DNA from: Spirochaetales bacterium
Lineage (GTDB): Bacteria > Spirochaetota > Spirochaetia > Sphaerochaetales > Sphaerochaetaceae
NCBI GenBank assembly: GCA_022771185.1
Contig: JALFCJ010000240.1
Location: forward strand, 1-11,094
DNA: 11,094 nt
Direction: 5' to 3'
The translations under genes were made by a program, and so were the position numbers. Below the pieces are notes generated by a model. That model saw only the letters and a list, made by a program, of their open reading frames with translations. It did no database searches and was not told the DNA's origin. Shown here piece after piece: positions 1 to 7,546 of the stretch (within the stretch, counting starts at the first letter, position 1; every line of letters begins with the position of its first letter).

Positions 1-1158
1 TGTAGGAATCTCAGCTGGCCCCAATACATCCACAATAGGAGAGTTACCGGACTTCGCAATACTTCCCATGGACTTCTCTTTGATATTTGAGAGTCCTCCT
101 TTTTTGTTGCCGGGAGTAGTATTGGCACTTCTATCTACACCACCTTTCTTAAGGTAGTTGTCGTACCACCCGATTTCCTTGATAAGCTTATCCACAGTCT
201 CTTTGTCCTGGCATCTCTTTGCAATCATCTCAACAGCGTCTCTTACTTCTGTTACTTCAGAAAAAGCTGTTGTGGCCCCGCCCTTTGCCAAGAGATCGAA
301 GGCAAAGCCGATGGAAGGGTTGGCGCTGATTCCGCTAAATGCATCGGATCCACCGCACTGAGTGCCTACAAAAAGCTTCGAGAGAGGAAGCTCTGTGCGC
401 TTTCTCATGTTTAGTTTCTCCAGCTTCTTTTCAGCCATGGCCATAATGGAATCAATCATTCCAGAGTATCCGTCACACTCCTGAAGAACCACAACGTTTT
501 CGTCGTTGATTTCTTCAGGCTCAAGGATTCTATCGACGCTAAGCTTCTCGCATCCTAGAGAGACAACCATTATCTCTCCGCCAAAGTTCGGATGGTGAGC
601 TAGGTTCTTGACGCATCTGATAGGTATAAATGCGTCCGGAGCATCGATTGCAACTCCGCAGCCATATGGGTGGATAAGAGCAGAAACGTCGTCTACATTC
701 TTGTACTTTGGAAGAAGTTCACGTCTTATTCTCTCTGTTGCAGCTCTTAGTACTCCTGCACAGCACTGGACAGTAGTAGTAATGCCAAGGATATTTCTTG
801 TTCCTGCGAACTTACCTTCTCCATTGTCATATCCCATCCAAGTAGTACGTTCTGGCTGGAGACCTGGATACTCGCCGTCTCCTCCGAATACAAGATCAGA
901 AAGTTCAGGAGAAGGAGGGAGAGTCAACATATTCTCATTGATCCAGTCACCCTTCTCTACATCTTCTGTCAGGTATCCAAGTACAACTCCATACCTTATT
1001 ACAGCGTCTCCCTTCTTCAGAGGAGAGAGAGCCACTTTATGGCCTTGAGGGACATCGGAGCGAAGAGTAATATCCATACCCTCCAGCTCTTCTCCCTTCT
1101 TTGCTTCCTTGATTACTACGGCAACATTATCTTTTTTGTTGATTTTAATGGCTCTCAT
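1..1158 (-). CDS. garD: D-galactarate dehydratase, C-terminus beyond the left edge
   Basis: Predicted to dehydrate D-galactarate (mucate) to 5-dehydro-4-deoxy-D-glucarate in the cytoplasm. 386 codons are present and the frame is open to base 1; from the E. coli GarD length (about 520 aa) roughly 120-130 residues are missing. Residues 10-75 form the small SAF-like domain (QGHKVAL at 38-44, IRYGVVLG at 54-61, GDWI at 70-73). The large UxaA/GarD domain follows, with GTRNILGITT (119-128), HPYGCGVAI (163-171), NFGGE (191-195), SLGCEKL (200-206), GTQCGGSDAFSG (265-276) and FSEVTEVRDA (299-308), then WYDNYL and SANTTPGNKKGG. These blocks match GarD more closely than altronate dehydratase UxaA, as far as I recall the two sequences. 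The ATG at 1158 has a GAGGTGA ribosome site that overlaps the stop of the upstream aldolase (8-base gap). It is the third gene of the operon that starts at 2964. Confidence 0.93.
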   Translation of the reverse strand, partial: MRAIKINKKDNVAVVIKEAKKGEELEGMDITLRSDVPQGHKVALSPLKKGDAVIRYGVVLGYLTEDVEKGDWINENMLTLPPSPELSDLVFGGDGEYPGLQPERTTWMGYDNGEGKFAGTRNILGITTTVQCCAGVLRAATERIRRELLPKYKNVDDVSALIHPYGCGVAIDAPDAFIPIRCVKNLAHHPNFGGEIMVVSLGCEKLSVDRILEPEEINDENVVVLQECDGYSGMIDSIMAMAEKKLEKLNMRKRTELPLSKLFVGTQCGGSDAFSGISANPSIGFAFDLLAKGGATTAFSEVTEVRDAVEMIAKRCQDKETVDKLIKEIGWYDNYLKKGGVDRSANTTPGNKKGGLSNIKEKSMGSIAKSGNSPIVDVLGPAEIPT

Positions 1159-1166
1159 ACTTCACC

Positions 1167-2066
1167 TCAAATAAGATCAGCCTTCTTCATGGCACTGATG
1201 ATTCCGTCTCTTGCCTTACCCTCTGGTGTCGGGAGATTAGGTCTATATGGAACACCCACATTACGGCCCACAAGATTAGCCATATCTTTTGCAGCAACAG
1301 GGAAAGAAGCTGCATCCATGCTGAGTCTCACAGGATTAAGCTTGAACTGAGCCTCCAAGGAGCCTTTATAGTCTCCTGCAACAAACTTATTGTAGATATC
1401 AGTAATAAGATGAGGCATAAAGTTGGCTGCAGTACATACCCCGCCCACTGCACCATGGCAAAGGGATGCATAAAGAAGAGTATCTTTTCCACCGAAAACC
1501 TTGAAGTCAACGTCTCTTGTTCTCCTAATAAACTCTTCCATCTGAGTAATATCACCGCTAGTGTCCTTCATACCCACGATGTTATCAACTTCATGAGCCA
1601 GTCTCTCTACAAGATTTGCGCTCATTGTGTAACCGACTCTGCCTGGGTTGTTATATAGAAGCATAGGAGTAGAAGGGACGGCATCTGCAATGGTCTTGAA
1701 GTGCAAAAAGAGTTCCTCTTCTGTAGGCTTAAGGAACATTGGCTGAAGTACCGAGATACCATATGCTCCCTTCTCAACAGCCATCTTGGCAAGTCTGACA
1801 CACTTCTTTGTGCTGATAGCTCCGATACCGAAATATACAGGAACTCTGCCGTTACTCTGAGATATCATAATCTCAAGGCCTCTTTCCATTTCGTCTTCTT
1901 CCACCATGTAGAATTCACCGTTACTACCGAATGCCAAGATTCCCAATACTCCGCCTTCGATTACGTAATCAACTTGGCTTCTGAGCTTCGCTTCATCAAT
2001 TCTTTCGTTTTCATCGATTGGAGTGAGAATAGGAACCACCACTCCCTTAATAAGGCTTTTGTCCAT
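1167..2066 (-). CDS. DapA/NanA-family class I aldolase (probable keto-deoxy sugar acid lyase)
   Basis: A 299-aa TIM-barrel lyase of the dihydrodipicolinate synthase/N-acetylneuraminate lyase family, full length for the family. The Schiff-base lysine is K167 in VGMKDTSGD, the catalytic tyrosine is Y138 in YNNPGRVGY, and the carboxylate-binding loop is GSNGE (47-51). True DapA enzymes usually have GTTGE there, so lysine biosynthesis is unlikely. Its place between a galactarate dehydratase and a tartronate semialdehyde reductase suggests that it cleaves 5-dehydro-4-deoxyglucarate to pyruvate plus tartronate semialdehyde, the job of class II GarL in E. coli; this is inference. The main alternative is 5-dehydro-4-deoxyglucarate dehydratase (KdgD, same fold), which yields 2-oxoglutarate semialdehyde and would leave the reductase without a substrate. 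The start at 2066 follows a GAGGT site overlapping the preceding TGA (7-base gap). Confidence 0.9.
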   Translation of the reverse strand: MDKSLIKGVVVPILTPIDENERIDEAKLRSQVDYVIEGGVLGILAFGSNGEFYMVEEDEMERGLEIMISQSNGRVPVYFGIGAISTKKCVRLAKMAVEKGAYGISVLQPMFLKPTEEELFLHFKTIADAVPSTPMLLYNNPGRVGYTMSANLVERLAHEVDNIVGMKDTSGDITQMEEFIRRTRDVDFKVFGGKDTLLYASLCHGAVGGVCTAANFMPHLITDIYNKFVAGDYKGSLEAQFKLNPVRLSMDAASFPVAAKDMANLVGRNVGVPYRPNLPTPEGKARDGIISAMKKADLI

Positions 2067-2073
2067 AATAACC

Positions 2074-2964
2074 TCAGTTTTTCTTCTCTACAGAAACAGC
2101 AGAAATCTTTTCATAGTAGCGTACAAGAGCACTGTGATCTTCTTTTCCGCATCCATCATTCTTCAATGCCTGCATCATCTCCATGACGCTTGCTGTAAGA
2201 GGAAGAGAAGTAGATGTTGCATGAGCAGCGTTAATAGCATTGTTAAGGTCTTTGATATGAAGTTCAATTCTGAAACCTGGCTTGAAGTTATGATCCATCA
2301 TCATAGGAGCCTTTGCATCGAGAACTGTAGAACCAGCCAGGCCACCTCTTATTGCGTTATATACAAGAGCTGGATCAGCGCCATTCTTTACAGCCAGAGT
2401 AAGCGCTTCTGATACTGCAGCGATGTTGATGGCAACAATAACCTGGTTTGCAAGCTTAGCAACATTTCCGCTTCCAAGAGAACCTACATATGTAACAGAG
2501 CCTGCCATTGTCTTCAAAAGGTCATAATACTTGTCGAAAGTCTCTTTATTTCCACCAACCATAACAGAGAGTGTGCCGTCGATAGCCTTTGGCTCTCCAC
2601 CGGAAACTGGAGCATCCATCAGCTCGATTCCTTTCTTCTTGAGCTCTTCCCCGATACTCTTACTCTCAACCGGGTCGATGGAGCTCATATCGATTACAAC
2701 TGTACCTTCCCTTGCACCTTCGATGATTCCGTCTTTTCCAAGACAAACTTCTCTTACCTGAGGTGAATTTGGAACCATTGTGATGATGACGCTGCACTTT
2801 TCTGCAACTTCTTTTGATGAAGAAGCAGCTTCTGCCCCGCAGGCAACGAGCTCATCTACGCTTGCTCTACTGCGGTTATATACAACAAGTTCATGTCCGT
2901 TCTTAAGAATATTCTTGCTCATGGGCTTACCCATGATTCCCAAACCAATGAATCCTACTTTCAT
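2074..2964 (-). CDS. garR: 2-hydroxy-3-oxopropionate (tartronate semialdehyde) reductase
   Basis: A 296-aa cytoplasmic member of the beta-hydroxyacid dehydrogenase family, predicted to reduce tartronate semialdehyde to D-glycerate with NAD(P)H. The N-terminal Rossmann domain has GFIGLGIMGKPM (4-15), with a basic VYNRSR after the second strand (28-33), which leans toward NADP(H). The substrate-binding signature DAPVSGGEPKA lies at 118-128, and the catalytic lysine is K170 with N173 in GNVAKLANQ. Related 3-hydroxyisobutyrate dehydrogenases share these motifs; the neighbouring garD and aldolase favour the GarR/GlxR role. An in-frame TTG at 2976 would add four residues, but the GGAGG ribosome site lies inside that extension and sets the start at the ATG at 2964. 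First gene of the operon. Confidence 0.88.
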   Translation of the reverse strand: MKVGFIGLGIMGKPMSKNILKNGHELVVYNRSRASVDELVACGAEAASSSKEVAEKCSVIITMVPNSPQVREVCLGKDGIIEGAREGTVVIDMSSIDPVESKSIGEELKKKGIELMDAPVSGGEPKAIDGTLSVMVGGNKETFDKYYDLLKTMAGSVTYVGSLGSGNVAKLANQVIVAINIAAVSEALTLAVKNGADPALVYNAIRGGLAGSTVLDAKAPMMMDHNFKPGFRIELHIKDLNNAINAAHATSTSLPLTASVMEMMQALKNDGCGKEDHSALVRYYEKISAVSVEKKN

Positions 2965-2969
2965 TTTAT

Positions 2970-2974
2970 CCTCC
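2970..2974 (-). promoter_or_regulatory. Ribosome binding site that fixes the garR start
   Basis: GGAGG on the minus strand lies 5 bases upstream of the ATG at 2964. It overlaps the alternative TTG start at 2976, which has no comparable site of its own, so the shorter protein is chosen. Confidence 0.8.
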
Positions 2975-3016
2975 AAAAGAGTGATTTTAAGGAAGGAACC
3001 CCCATCCTTTTACAAC

Positions 3017-3045
3017 AGATTATTCCAGAGAATAAGAAAGGGCAA
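3017..3045 (-). promoter_or_regulatory. Putative sigma-70 type promoter of the garR-aldolase-garD operon
   Basis: On the minus strand, TTGCCC (3040-3045) and TAATCT (3017-3022) are separated by exactly 17 bases. Transcription would start near 3010, giving a leader of about 45 bases before the garR ATG. A 6-4-6 inverted repeat (3020-3035) lies across the -10 and spacer. The same region must also hold the promoter for the plus-strand hydrolase; a weak candidate there is TTTACA at 3009-3014 with TAAGAA at 3033-3038 (18-base spacing). Confidence 0.5.
3020..3035. promoter_or_regulatory. Inverted repeat TTATTC-CAGA-GAATAA, candidate operator
   Basis: A perfect 6-base inverted repeat with a 4-base centre between the divergent garR and hydrolase genes. 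It overlaps the predicted minus-strand -10 box. A further GGAATAA copy lies at 3049-3055 and mirrors the left arm. The position suits a repressor, but no protein can be assigned from sequence alone; the RpiR-type or LysR-type regulator in this window are candidates. Confidence 0.4.
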
Positions 3046-3117
3046 ATTGGAATAACCGATTTCCTCTTTCGTAAAAACTAATGCCGTTTTTCTTTAATTT
3101 CGTAAGAGAATCTTTAT

Positions 3118-4203
3118 ATGTCAGATAATCTAATCACAACATATTACACTTCACACTCCTCCCTAAAGAGAAGAATGAGGAAAAACTACCGTTCTTTCGG
3201 CTTCAAAGGCCCATATGAAATGAAGGCTTTTTCCATTTGGCAAGATGAAGCGAAAGAAAAACTATCTTCAGTGCTAGGCCTACAGGTTATTGAAAGAGAC
3301 GCAGGAAGGCTAGATTTCAATGAAAGAATAGAGGACGTAACAGTTACTAACGATGGAATAAAGCAAGAGCATACATATATCGACACAGAAGAAGATGTGA
3401 CAATGCCTCTCTTTATCCTCCACCCCCAGGGAGAAAACAAAGGCACATTTATAGCTCTCGCCGGCCACAACGGAGCAGGAAAAGAATCTGTTGCCGGAAT
3501 AGATAGAAACCCCTTGGTGAGAGAAAAAATCGAGAAATATAACTACGACTACGGCCTATACTTGGCAAAGCTTGGATACACAGTAATCTGCCCAGACCCA
3601 AGAGGGTTCGGGGAAAGAAGAGAGAAAGCCATGCAAGGCGATGAAGAGGACAAGTATCTCAAGTCTTCCTGCAAAGAGCTTTCACAGTCTGCCTTGGCCT
3701 TAGGCTTCACTCTTCAAGGACTACTGGTCTGGGACATAATGCGATTAATAGATTACATAGAGACGAGGGACGATATAACTATAGAAGACTTGGGAGTAAT
3801 AGGCTTCAGCGGAGGTGGCATGCAGGCTTTGTATGCTTCCGCTTTAGACCAGAGAATAAGAAAAGTGATGATCTCGGGATACTTCTATGGCTTTGAAGAC
3901 TCTCTTTTGGATCTGAATTCAAACTGCCAATGTAATTATGTTCCATCCCTATTTACTCTCTTCGATATGGGAGATATAGCGTCATTAATTGCTCCTAGGC
4001 CCCTTGCAATTCAGTCCTGTCTCAGAGACCACCTGGAGGGAAGAAGGGGTATGGAAAACGTAACCGAACAACTAGAAATACTTAAGAAAAGCTATGACTT
4101 ATTCAATAAGCCTATCTTCCACGATACACCGGAGGGAGACCATGCTTTTCATAAAGAGAGACTTAAAGAAATACTAGCGTTCTTTGAAAAGGAGAGAATA
4201 TGA
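3118..4203 (+). CDS. Alpha/beta-hydrolase, acetyl xylan esterase/dienelactone hydrolase-like
   Basis: A 361-aa hydrolase with no signal peptide or membrane segment, so it should act in the cytoplasm. The core fold is visible: LAGHNGAG (114-121) after a beta strand forms the oxyanion region, CPDPRGFGER (158-167) is the usual turn after strand four, and the nucleophile elbow is GFSGGG with Ser231. The acid is probably D304 after the IAPRPLAIQS strand, and the base is H342 in EGDHAFH. The layout resembles the Abhydrolase_7 / acetyl-esterase group. The substrate is unknown; an acyl ester, glycosyl ester or lactone of a sugar acid would fit the neighbours. The first in-frame ATG after a TAA at 3103 is at 3118, with a weak AAGAGAA site 7 bases upstream. 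It shares ATGA with the next gene, so the two products are probably made together and act in sequence. Confidence 0.82.
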   Translation: MSDNLITTYYTSHSSLKRRMRKNYRSFGFKGPYEMKAFSIWQDEAKEKLSSVLGLQVIERDAGRLDFNERIEDVTVTNDGIKQEHTYIDTEEDVTMPLFILHPQGENKGTFIALAGHNGAGKESVAGIDRNPLVREKIEKYNYDYGLYLAKLGYTVICPDPRGFGERREKAMQGDEEDKYLKSSCKELSQSALALGFTLQGLLVWDIMRLIDYIETRDDITIEDLGVIGFSGGGMQALYASALDQRIRKVMISGYFYGFEDSLLDLNSNCQCNYVPSLFTLFDMGDIASLIAPRPLAIQSCLRDHLEGRRGMENVTEQLEILKKSYDLFNKPIFHDTPEGDHAFHKERLKEILAFFEKERI

Positions 4204-5336
4204 AAATAATAGATGTCAACGTCTTAAAGTTCCACGCAGTATCGGAAGTAGTAAGGGACTCCGAGTTTCATGTCCACCCGGGGCCAAGGCACGACACAGT
4301 GGAAAAAGTTCTTGTTATAAAGTGCGACGATGGCACGGAAGGCATAGCTTTCGGGCCAATGGACGAGAGAGTGATTCTCTCTACAGTCAAGGAGATTCTT
4401 ATAGGTGAAGACCCATTCTTCAGGGAAAGGATATGGAGACGCCTTGTACAGCTTCAGAGACTGAGACGTAACCTTACTGAAGATACTCTCTGCGCCGTGG
4501 ACGTGGCTATCTGGGATATATGTGGCAAGAAGTTAAATATGCCTGTCTCAAAGATTCTGGGGCAATATAGGGAGACTGTTCCTGCTTATGCTTCCATTAT
4601 GGTTGGTGACGATATTCCGGGAGGATTAGATACTCCATCATCCTACGCTGCATTTGCGTCTAAGTTAGTAAAACAAGGATACAAAGCTATCAAACTACAC
4701 ACTTGGATGCCACCTATTGTTCCTGAGCCCAGTGTAAAGATGGACCTGGAGGCTGCAAGAAAAGTAAGGGAAGAAGTTGGAGAAGACATCACACTACTTA
4801 TGGATCCATACCACTTCTATTCAAGAGAAGAGGCATTGGAGCTGGCTGACGGCCTACACTCTCTGGGATTCTTGTGGATGGAGGAGCCTTTAGACGAGCA
4901 CTCTATGGAGAATTATATTTGGCTACAGAAGAATACAAAACTCCATATATGCGGTCCTGAGACAATAGAAGGTAAGATGTACTCCAGGGCAGATTGGATC
5001 AGACACAATGCGGCGGATATCGGGAGAGCTGGTGTCATATACTCGGGAGGAATAACTTCTGTAATGAAGACAGTGCATTTATATGAAGCAAATGGAATGA
5101 GCCTTGAACTACACGGCAACCATATTGCATCCCTTCATATTCTCGGTGCCATGGGAATAGACGGCAAATTTTATGAAAGAGGAATGCTTCATCCACTATT
5201 GGATTATGAAACACCAAAGCCATGGTTTACAAAGATCCATGACCCGTTACTCTCTGACGGAACGGTACCTGTTCCAACTGAAAGCGGCGTCGGATACTCT
5301 CCAAATTGGGATTATATAAACGACAACCTCCTATAA
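4200..5336 (+). CDS. Enolase-superfamily (mandelate racemase subgroup) acid-sugar dehydratase or cycloisomerase
   Basis: A 378-aa enzyme, typical length for the mandelate racemase/muconate lactonizing family. These enzymes abstract the proton next to a carboxylate using Mg2+. The N-terminal capping domain covers about 1-120. In the barrel, metal ligands are D202 (LLMDPYH), E228 (WMEEPLDE) and E254 (CGPETIEG). The second-strand KxK motif reads K165-L-H167, with His in place of the usual catalytic Lys. The His-Asp dyad is D273 (ADIGRAG) and H305 (ELHGNH). This pattern fits acid-sugar dehydratases and also galactarolactone cycloisomerase, an enzyme of similar size in the same family; substrate assignment is open. 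Translation starts at the ATG overlapping the hydrolase stop, with a strong AAGGAGAG site. A terminator follows five bases after the stop. Confidence 0.88.
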   Translation: MKIIDVNVLKFHAVSEVVRDSEFHVHPGPRHDTVEKVLVIKCDDGTEGIAFGPMDERVILSTVKEILIGEDPFFRERIWRRLVQLQRLRRNLTEDTLCAVDVAIWDICGKKLNMPVSKILGQYRETVPAYASIMVGDDIPGGLDTPSSYAAFASKLVKQGYKAIKLHTWMPPIVPEPSVKMDLEAARKVREEVGEDITLLMDPYHFYSREEALELADGLHSLGFLWMEEPLDEHSMENYIWLQKNTKLHICGPETIEGKMYSRADWIRHNAADIGRAGVIYSGGITSVMKTVHLYEANGMSLELHGNHIASLHILGAMGIDGKFYERGMLHPLLDYETPKPWFTKIHDPLLSDGTVPVPTESGVGYSPNWDYINDNLL

Positions 5337-5340
5337 AGAC

Positions 5341-5369
5341 AGGCGTTGGGAAACAACTCAACGCCTTTT
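5341..5369 (+). terminator. Rho-independent terminator of the hydrolase-dehydratase operon
   Basis: AGGCGTTG (5341-5348) pairs perfectly with CAACGCCT (5359-5366) around a 10-base loop and runs into TTTTC. It begins five bases after the stop codon of the enolase-superfamily gene. Confidence 0.8.
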
Positions 5370-5425
5370 CTATACTTAATATTTATACTACTACTCGAAA
5401 CTTTTTCTTATGCATAGAGTTTAAC

Positions 5426-5452
5426 AAAACGCCCCCTGGTTTCCCAAGGGAC
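5426..5452 (-). terminator. Rho-independent terminator of the tct operon
   Basis: On the minus strand GTCCCTTGG (5444-5452) pairs with CCAGGGGGC (5431-5439), including two G-U pairs, closed by a GAAA tetraloop and followed by GTTTTGTT. It lies about 50 bases beyond the tctA stop and faces the plus-strand terminator at 5341-5369. Confidence 0.7.
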
Positions 5453-5502
5453 GAAATATCACAATTAGAAGAGCTTCGGCTGTCGTCAATACCGATTATC
5501 TT

Positions 5503-6999
5503 CTATGCCGCCTTTTTAGCCTTTCTCTTCTTAATTGCATCTGAAACAAATGGCCATACAACACATGCAACGGCAATTATGAGGAGAATACAGGATACTG
5601 GACGGGTGAAGAATTCAGCATAACTTCCATGAGAGTAGCTGATTCCTCTTCTGAAATAACCTTCAAGCTTTGGTTCGAGGATGAATGCCAACACAAGTGG
5701 AGAAGTAGGGAGACCTGCTACACTCATGAAGATAGCAAGGAGACAGAGAGCCAGCATAATATAGATATCGAAAATATTGTTGCTGATTCCATAACCGCCG
5801 ATGAAGCTTATTACAAGAATAACTGTATAAAGATAGTGATATGGTACCTTAAGTATGTATGGGAACCATCTCTTTGTAACAATCTGAATAAGGTATGTAA
5901 CAATTGCAGAGACAAGTACACAAGCAAAGATAAGCATAGCCAAATCATGCTGCTCTACCATAAATAACGGACCAGCCTGCAGGCCATGGATAGTCAGTGC
6001 TGCGATAAGCATGGCTGTAATACCGTCTCCAGGAATACCGAGAGCCATCATTGGGATGAGAGCGCCGCCGAGAGAAGCATTGTTTGCAGTCTCACTGGCC
6101 CAGATTCCAGCTGGGTTTCCTTTTCCGAAGGTCTCAGGTTCCTTGCTGATGCTCTTGGCATAACCATATGCGACCATGTTGGAGATACCTGATCCCATAC
6201 CAGGCAGGAATCCGATCCAAAGTCCCACGAAGAATGAGAAAAGAATTGTCTTGATGTTTTCAAAGATGTCTTTGAAAGAAACACCGAGGCCCTTCATGTT
6301 CTCTACTTTACACTCAGGCATTTTTGTACTGCCCTTTGCGTTGTCCCTGATAATCTGGCACATAGCGAACATACCGAGCATCTGTGCGACCGTGGAGATT
6401 CCACCGTAAAGGTTCACGTTATTAAATGTAAATCTGGACATACCGTTGATAGGGTCTGCACCTACGCATCCCATCAAAAGTCCGATTCCTGCTGCCATAA
6501 GGCCCTTGAATATTGAACCCTTTGAAAGAGAAGCAATGAGAGTGATGGCGCAGAAACAGAGTGAGAAGTATTCCCAAGGACCAAGCTTCAAGGCAAGGTT
6601 AGCGATAAGCGGAGAAAGGACTGTTGCCAAGAGAATTGAGAAGACAGAGCCAATGAATGATGCTGTCATACCAATTCCCAATGCTTTTCCAGCCTGCCCA
6701 TTCTTTGTCATCGGGTAACCGTCGAAGCAAGTCGCAATTGCTGAAGAGGATCCCGGGATACCTATAAGGACTGCTGAAATAAATGTTCCAGATACACCTC
6801 CGATCCAAATAGCCAAAAGCAACACGAAAGATGTTGTAGTTGATAGACCGAAAGTAATAGGCAACAAGAGAGCTATACCCAGTGTTGCAGAGAGCCCTGG
6901 AATTGCTCCGAAAACGATTCCAAGAGAAACCATTGCAATAATGAGAATGAGATTCACTGGATTAAGACAAACAAGTATTGCATTTAAATAATCTGCCAT
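5503..6999 (-). CDS. tctA: Tripartite tricarboxylate transporter, large permease subunit TctA
   Basis: A 498-aa, very hydrophobic inner-membrane protein with about ten to twelve membrane segments, the usual size for TctA. Two family signatures are clear: GAIPGLSAT (31-39) near the N-terminus, and in the middle FLPGMGSGISN followed by WASETANNASLGGALIPM and ALGIPGDG. It forms the ion-coupled translocation channel and works with TctB and the periplasmic binding protein TctC. The C-terminus is a short basic cytoplasmic tail (KKRKAKKAA). The start at 6999 has a GGAGATGAG site overlapping the tctB stop (10-base gap), so it is the third gene of the operon. Substrate cannot be read from this subunit; the neighbouring genes point to an aldarate or similar carboxylic acid. 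Confidence 0.95.
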   Translation of the reverse strand: MADYLNAILVCLNPVNLILIIAMVSLGIVFGAIPGLSATLGIALLLPITFGLSTTTSFVLLLAIWIGGVSGTFISAVLIGIPGSSSAIATCFDGYPMTKNGQAGKALGIGMTASFIGSVFSILLATVLSPLIANLALKLGPWEYFSLCFCAITLIASLSKGSIFKGLMAAGIGLLMGCVGADPINGMSRFTFNNVNLYGGISTVAQMLGMFAMCQIIRDNAKGSTKMPECKVENMKGLGVSFKDIFENIKTILFSFFVGLWIGFLPGMGSGISNMVAYGYAKSISKEPETFGKGNPAGIWASETANNASLGGALIPMMALGIPGDGITAMLIAALTIHGLQAGPLFMVEQHDLAMLIFACVLVSAIVTYLIQIVTKRWFPYILKVPYHYLYTVILVISFIGGYGISNNIFDIYIMLALCLLAIFMSVAGLPTSPLVLAFILEPKLEGYFRRGISYSHGSYAEFFTRPVSCILLIIAVACVVWPFVSDAIKKRKAKKAA

Positions 7000-7009
7000 T
7001 TCTCATCTC

Positions 7010-7477
7010 CTAGAATAATTTCCCGCTTGGGAGTCTGACCTGGAATCCATATACAAACATCAAGTACAATACTGCTGTGACAACGATTGCAATAATTGCT
7101 GATGGAAGTGGCTTGATTTTATTCTCACCTTTAAGGTCGTAGATAAATGCGAAGGTTGCAAAAGGTGTTGAAATAAGGAATCCAAAGAAATTCAGCATTA
7201 CTGCATAGATACATAGCATGATAAATGACTTTGTGATTTTTTTGATTCCACCCTTTGGAAAATAAGGCTTTTCTTCCTTATCTCTGTCTTTAATGCCCTG
7301 AAAGATAAGGGCTACTGAGCTAAGTGCGATTATGATGACCGCAACATATGGCAAAAGCCTTGGGCCTGGTTCAAGAAGCTTTGGAGGCATCTTGATCTTC
7401 TGGATGTAAACGAGGAAGAAGGCACAGCCCAAAAGGCCTACGATGCCTGTGATGACATCTCTTCTTGGCTTTTTCAT
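7010..7477 (-). CDS. tctB: Tripartite tricarboxylate transporter, small membrane subunit TctB
   Basis: A 155-aa protein with four predicted membrane segments (about 9-26, 42-60, 84-113 and 126-146), the standard topology of TctB. The family pattern EPGPRLLPYV (36-45) follows the first segment, and the C-terminus has the typical VRLPSGKLF ending. It is an accessory subunit of the TctA permease with no known catalytic role. The ATG at 7477 has an AGGAGAT site. It lies between tctC and tctA, separated from tctC by 69 bases that carry a stem-loop. Confidence 0.9.
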   Translation of the reverse strand: MKKPRRDVITGIVGLLGCAFFLVYIQKIKMPPKLLEPGPRLLPYVAVIIIALSSVALIFQGIKDRDKEEKPYFPKGGIKKITKSFIMLCIYAVMLNFFGFLISTPFATFAFIYDLKGENKIKPLPSAIIAIVVTAVLYLMFVYGFQVRLPSGKLF

Positions 7478-7505
7478 GATTATCTCCTGAGATTTTGTTT
7501 AGAGA

Positions 7506-7525
7506 GCGGGTAGAAACCTACCCGC
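7506..7525 (-). ncRNA. Intercistronic mRNA stem-loop between tctC and tctB
   Basis: GCGGGTAG (7506-7513) and CTACCCGC (7518-7525) form a perfect 8-bp stem with a 4-base loop. On the minus-strand transcript no U tract follows (next bases TCTCTAAAC), so it is probably not a strong terminator. It more likely protects the tctC 3' end or gives partial attenuation, so that binding protein is made in excess over the membrane subunits. It is a cis element of the mRNA and not a separate RNA gene. Confidence 0.55.
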
Positions 7526-7546
7526 ACATACTAGATTTTTTCTCGA

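Noticed and set aside
608..1048. 146-aa plus-strand reading frame opposite garD
   Set aside because: It lies entirely within the strongly conserved garD coding sequence on the other strand and has no recognisable domain; the same holds for the other long frames opposite the aldolase, reductase and regulator genes.
2965..2976. N-terminal extension of the reductase from a TTG at 2976
   Set aside because: The extension is encoded by the ribosome binding site itself, and the Rossmann strand begins directly after the ATG at 2964.
7506..7540. Plus-strand terminator formed by the tctC-tctB hairpin and the downstream T run
   Set aside because: No plus-strand gene ends there and the T run begins about ten bases after the stem.
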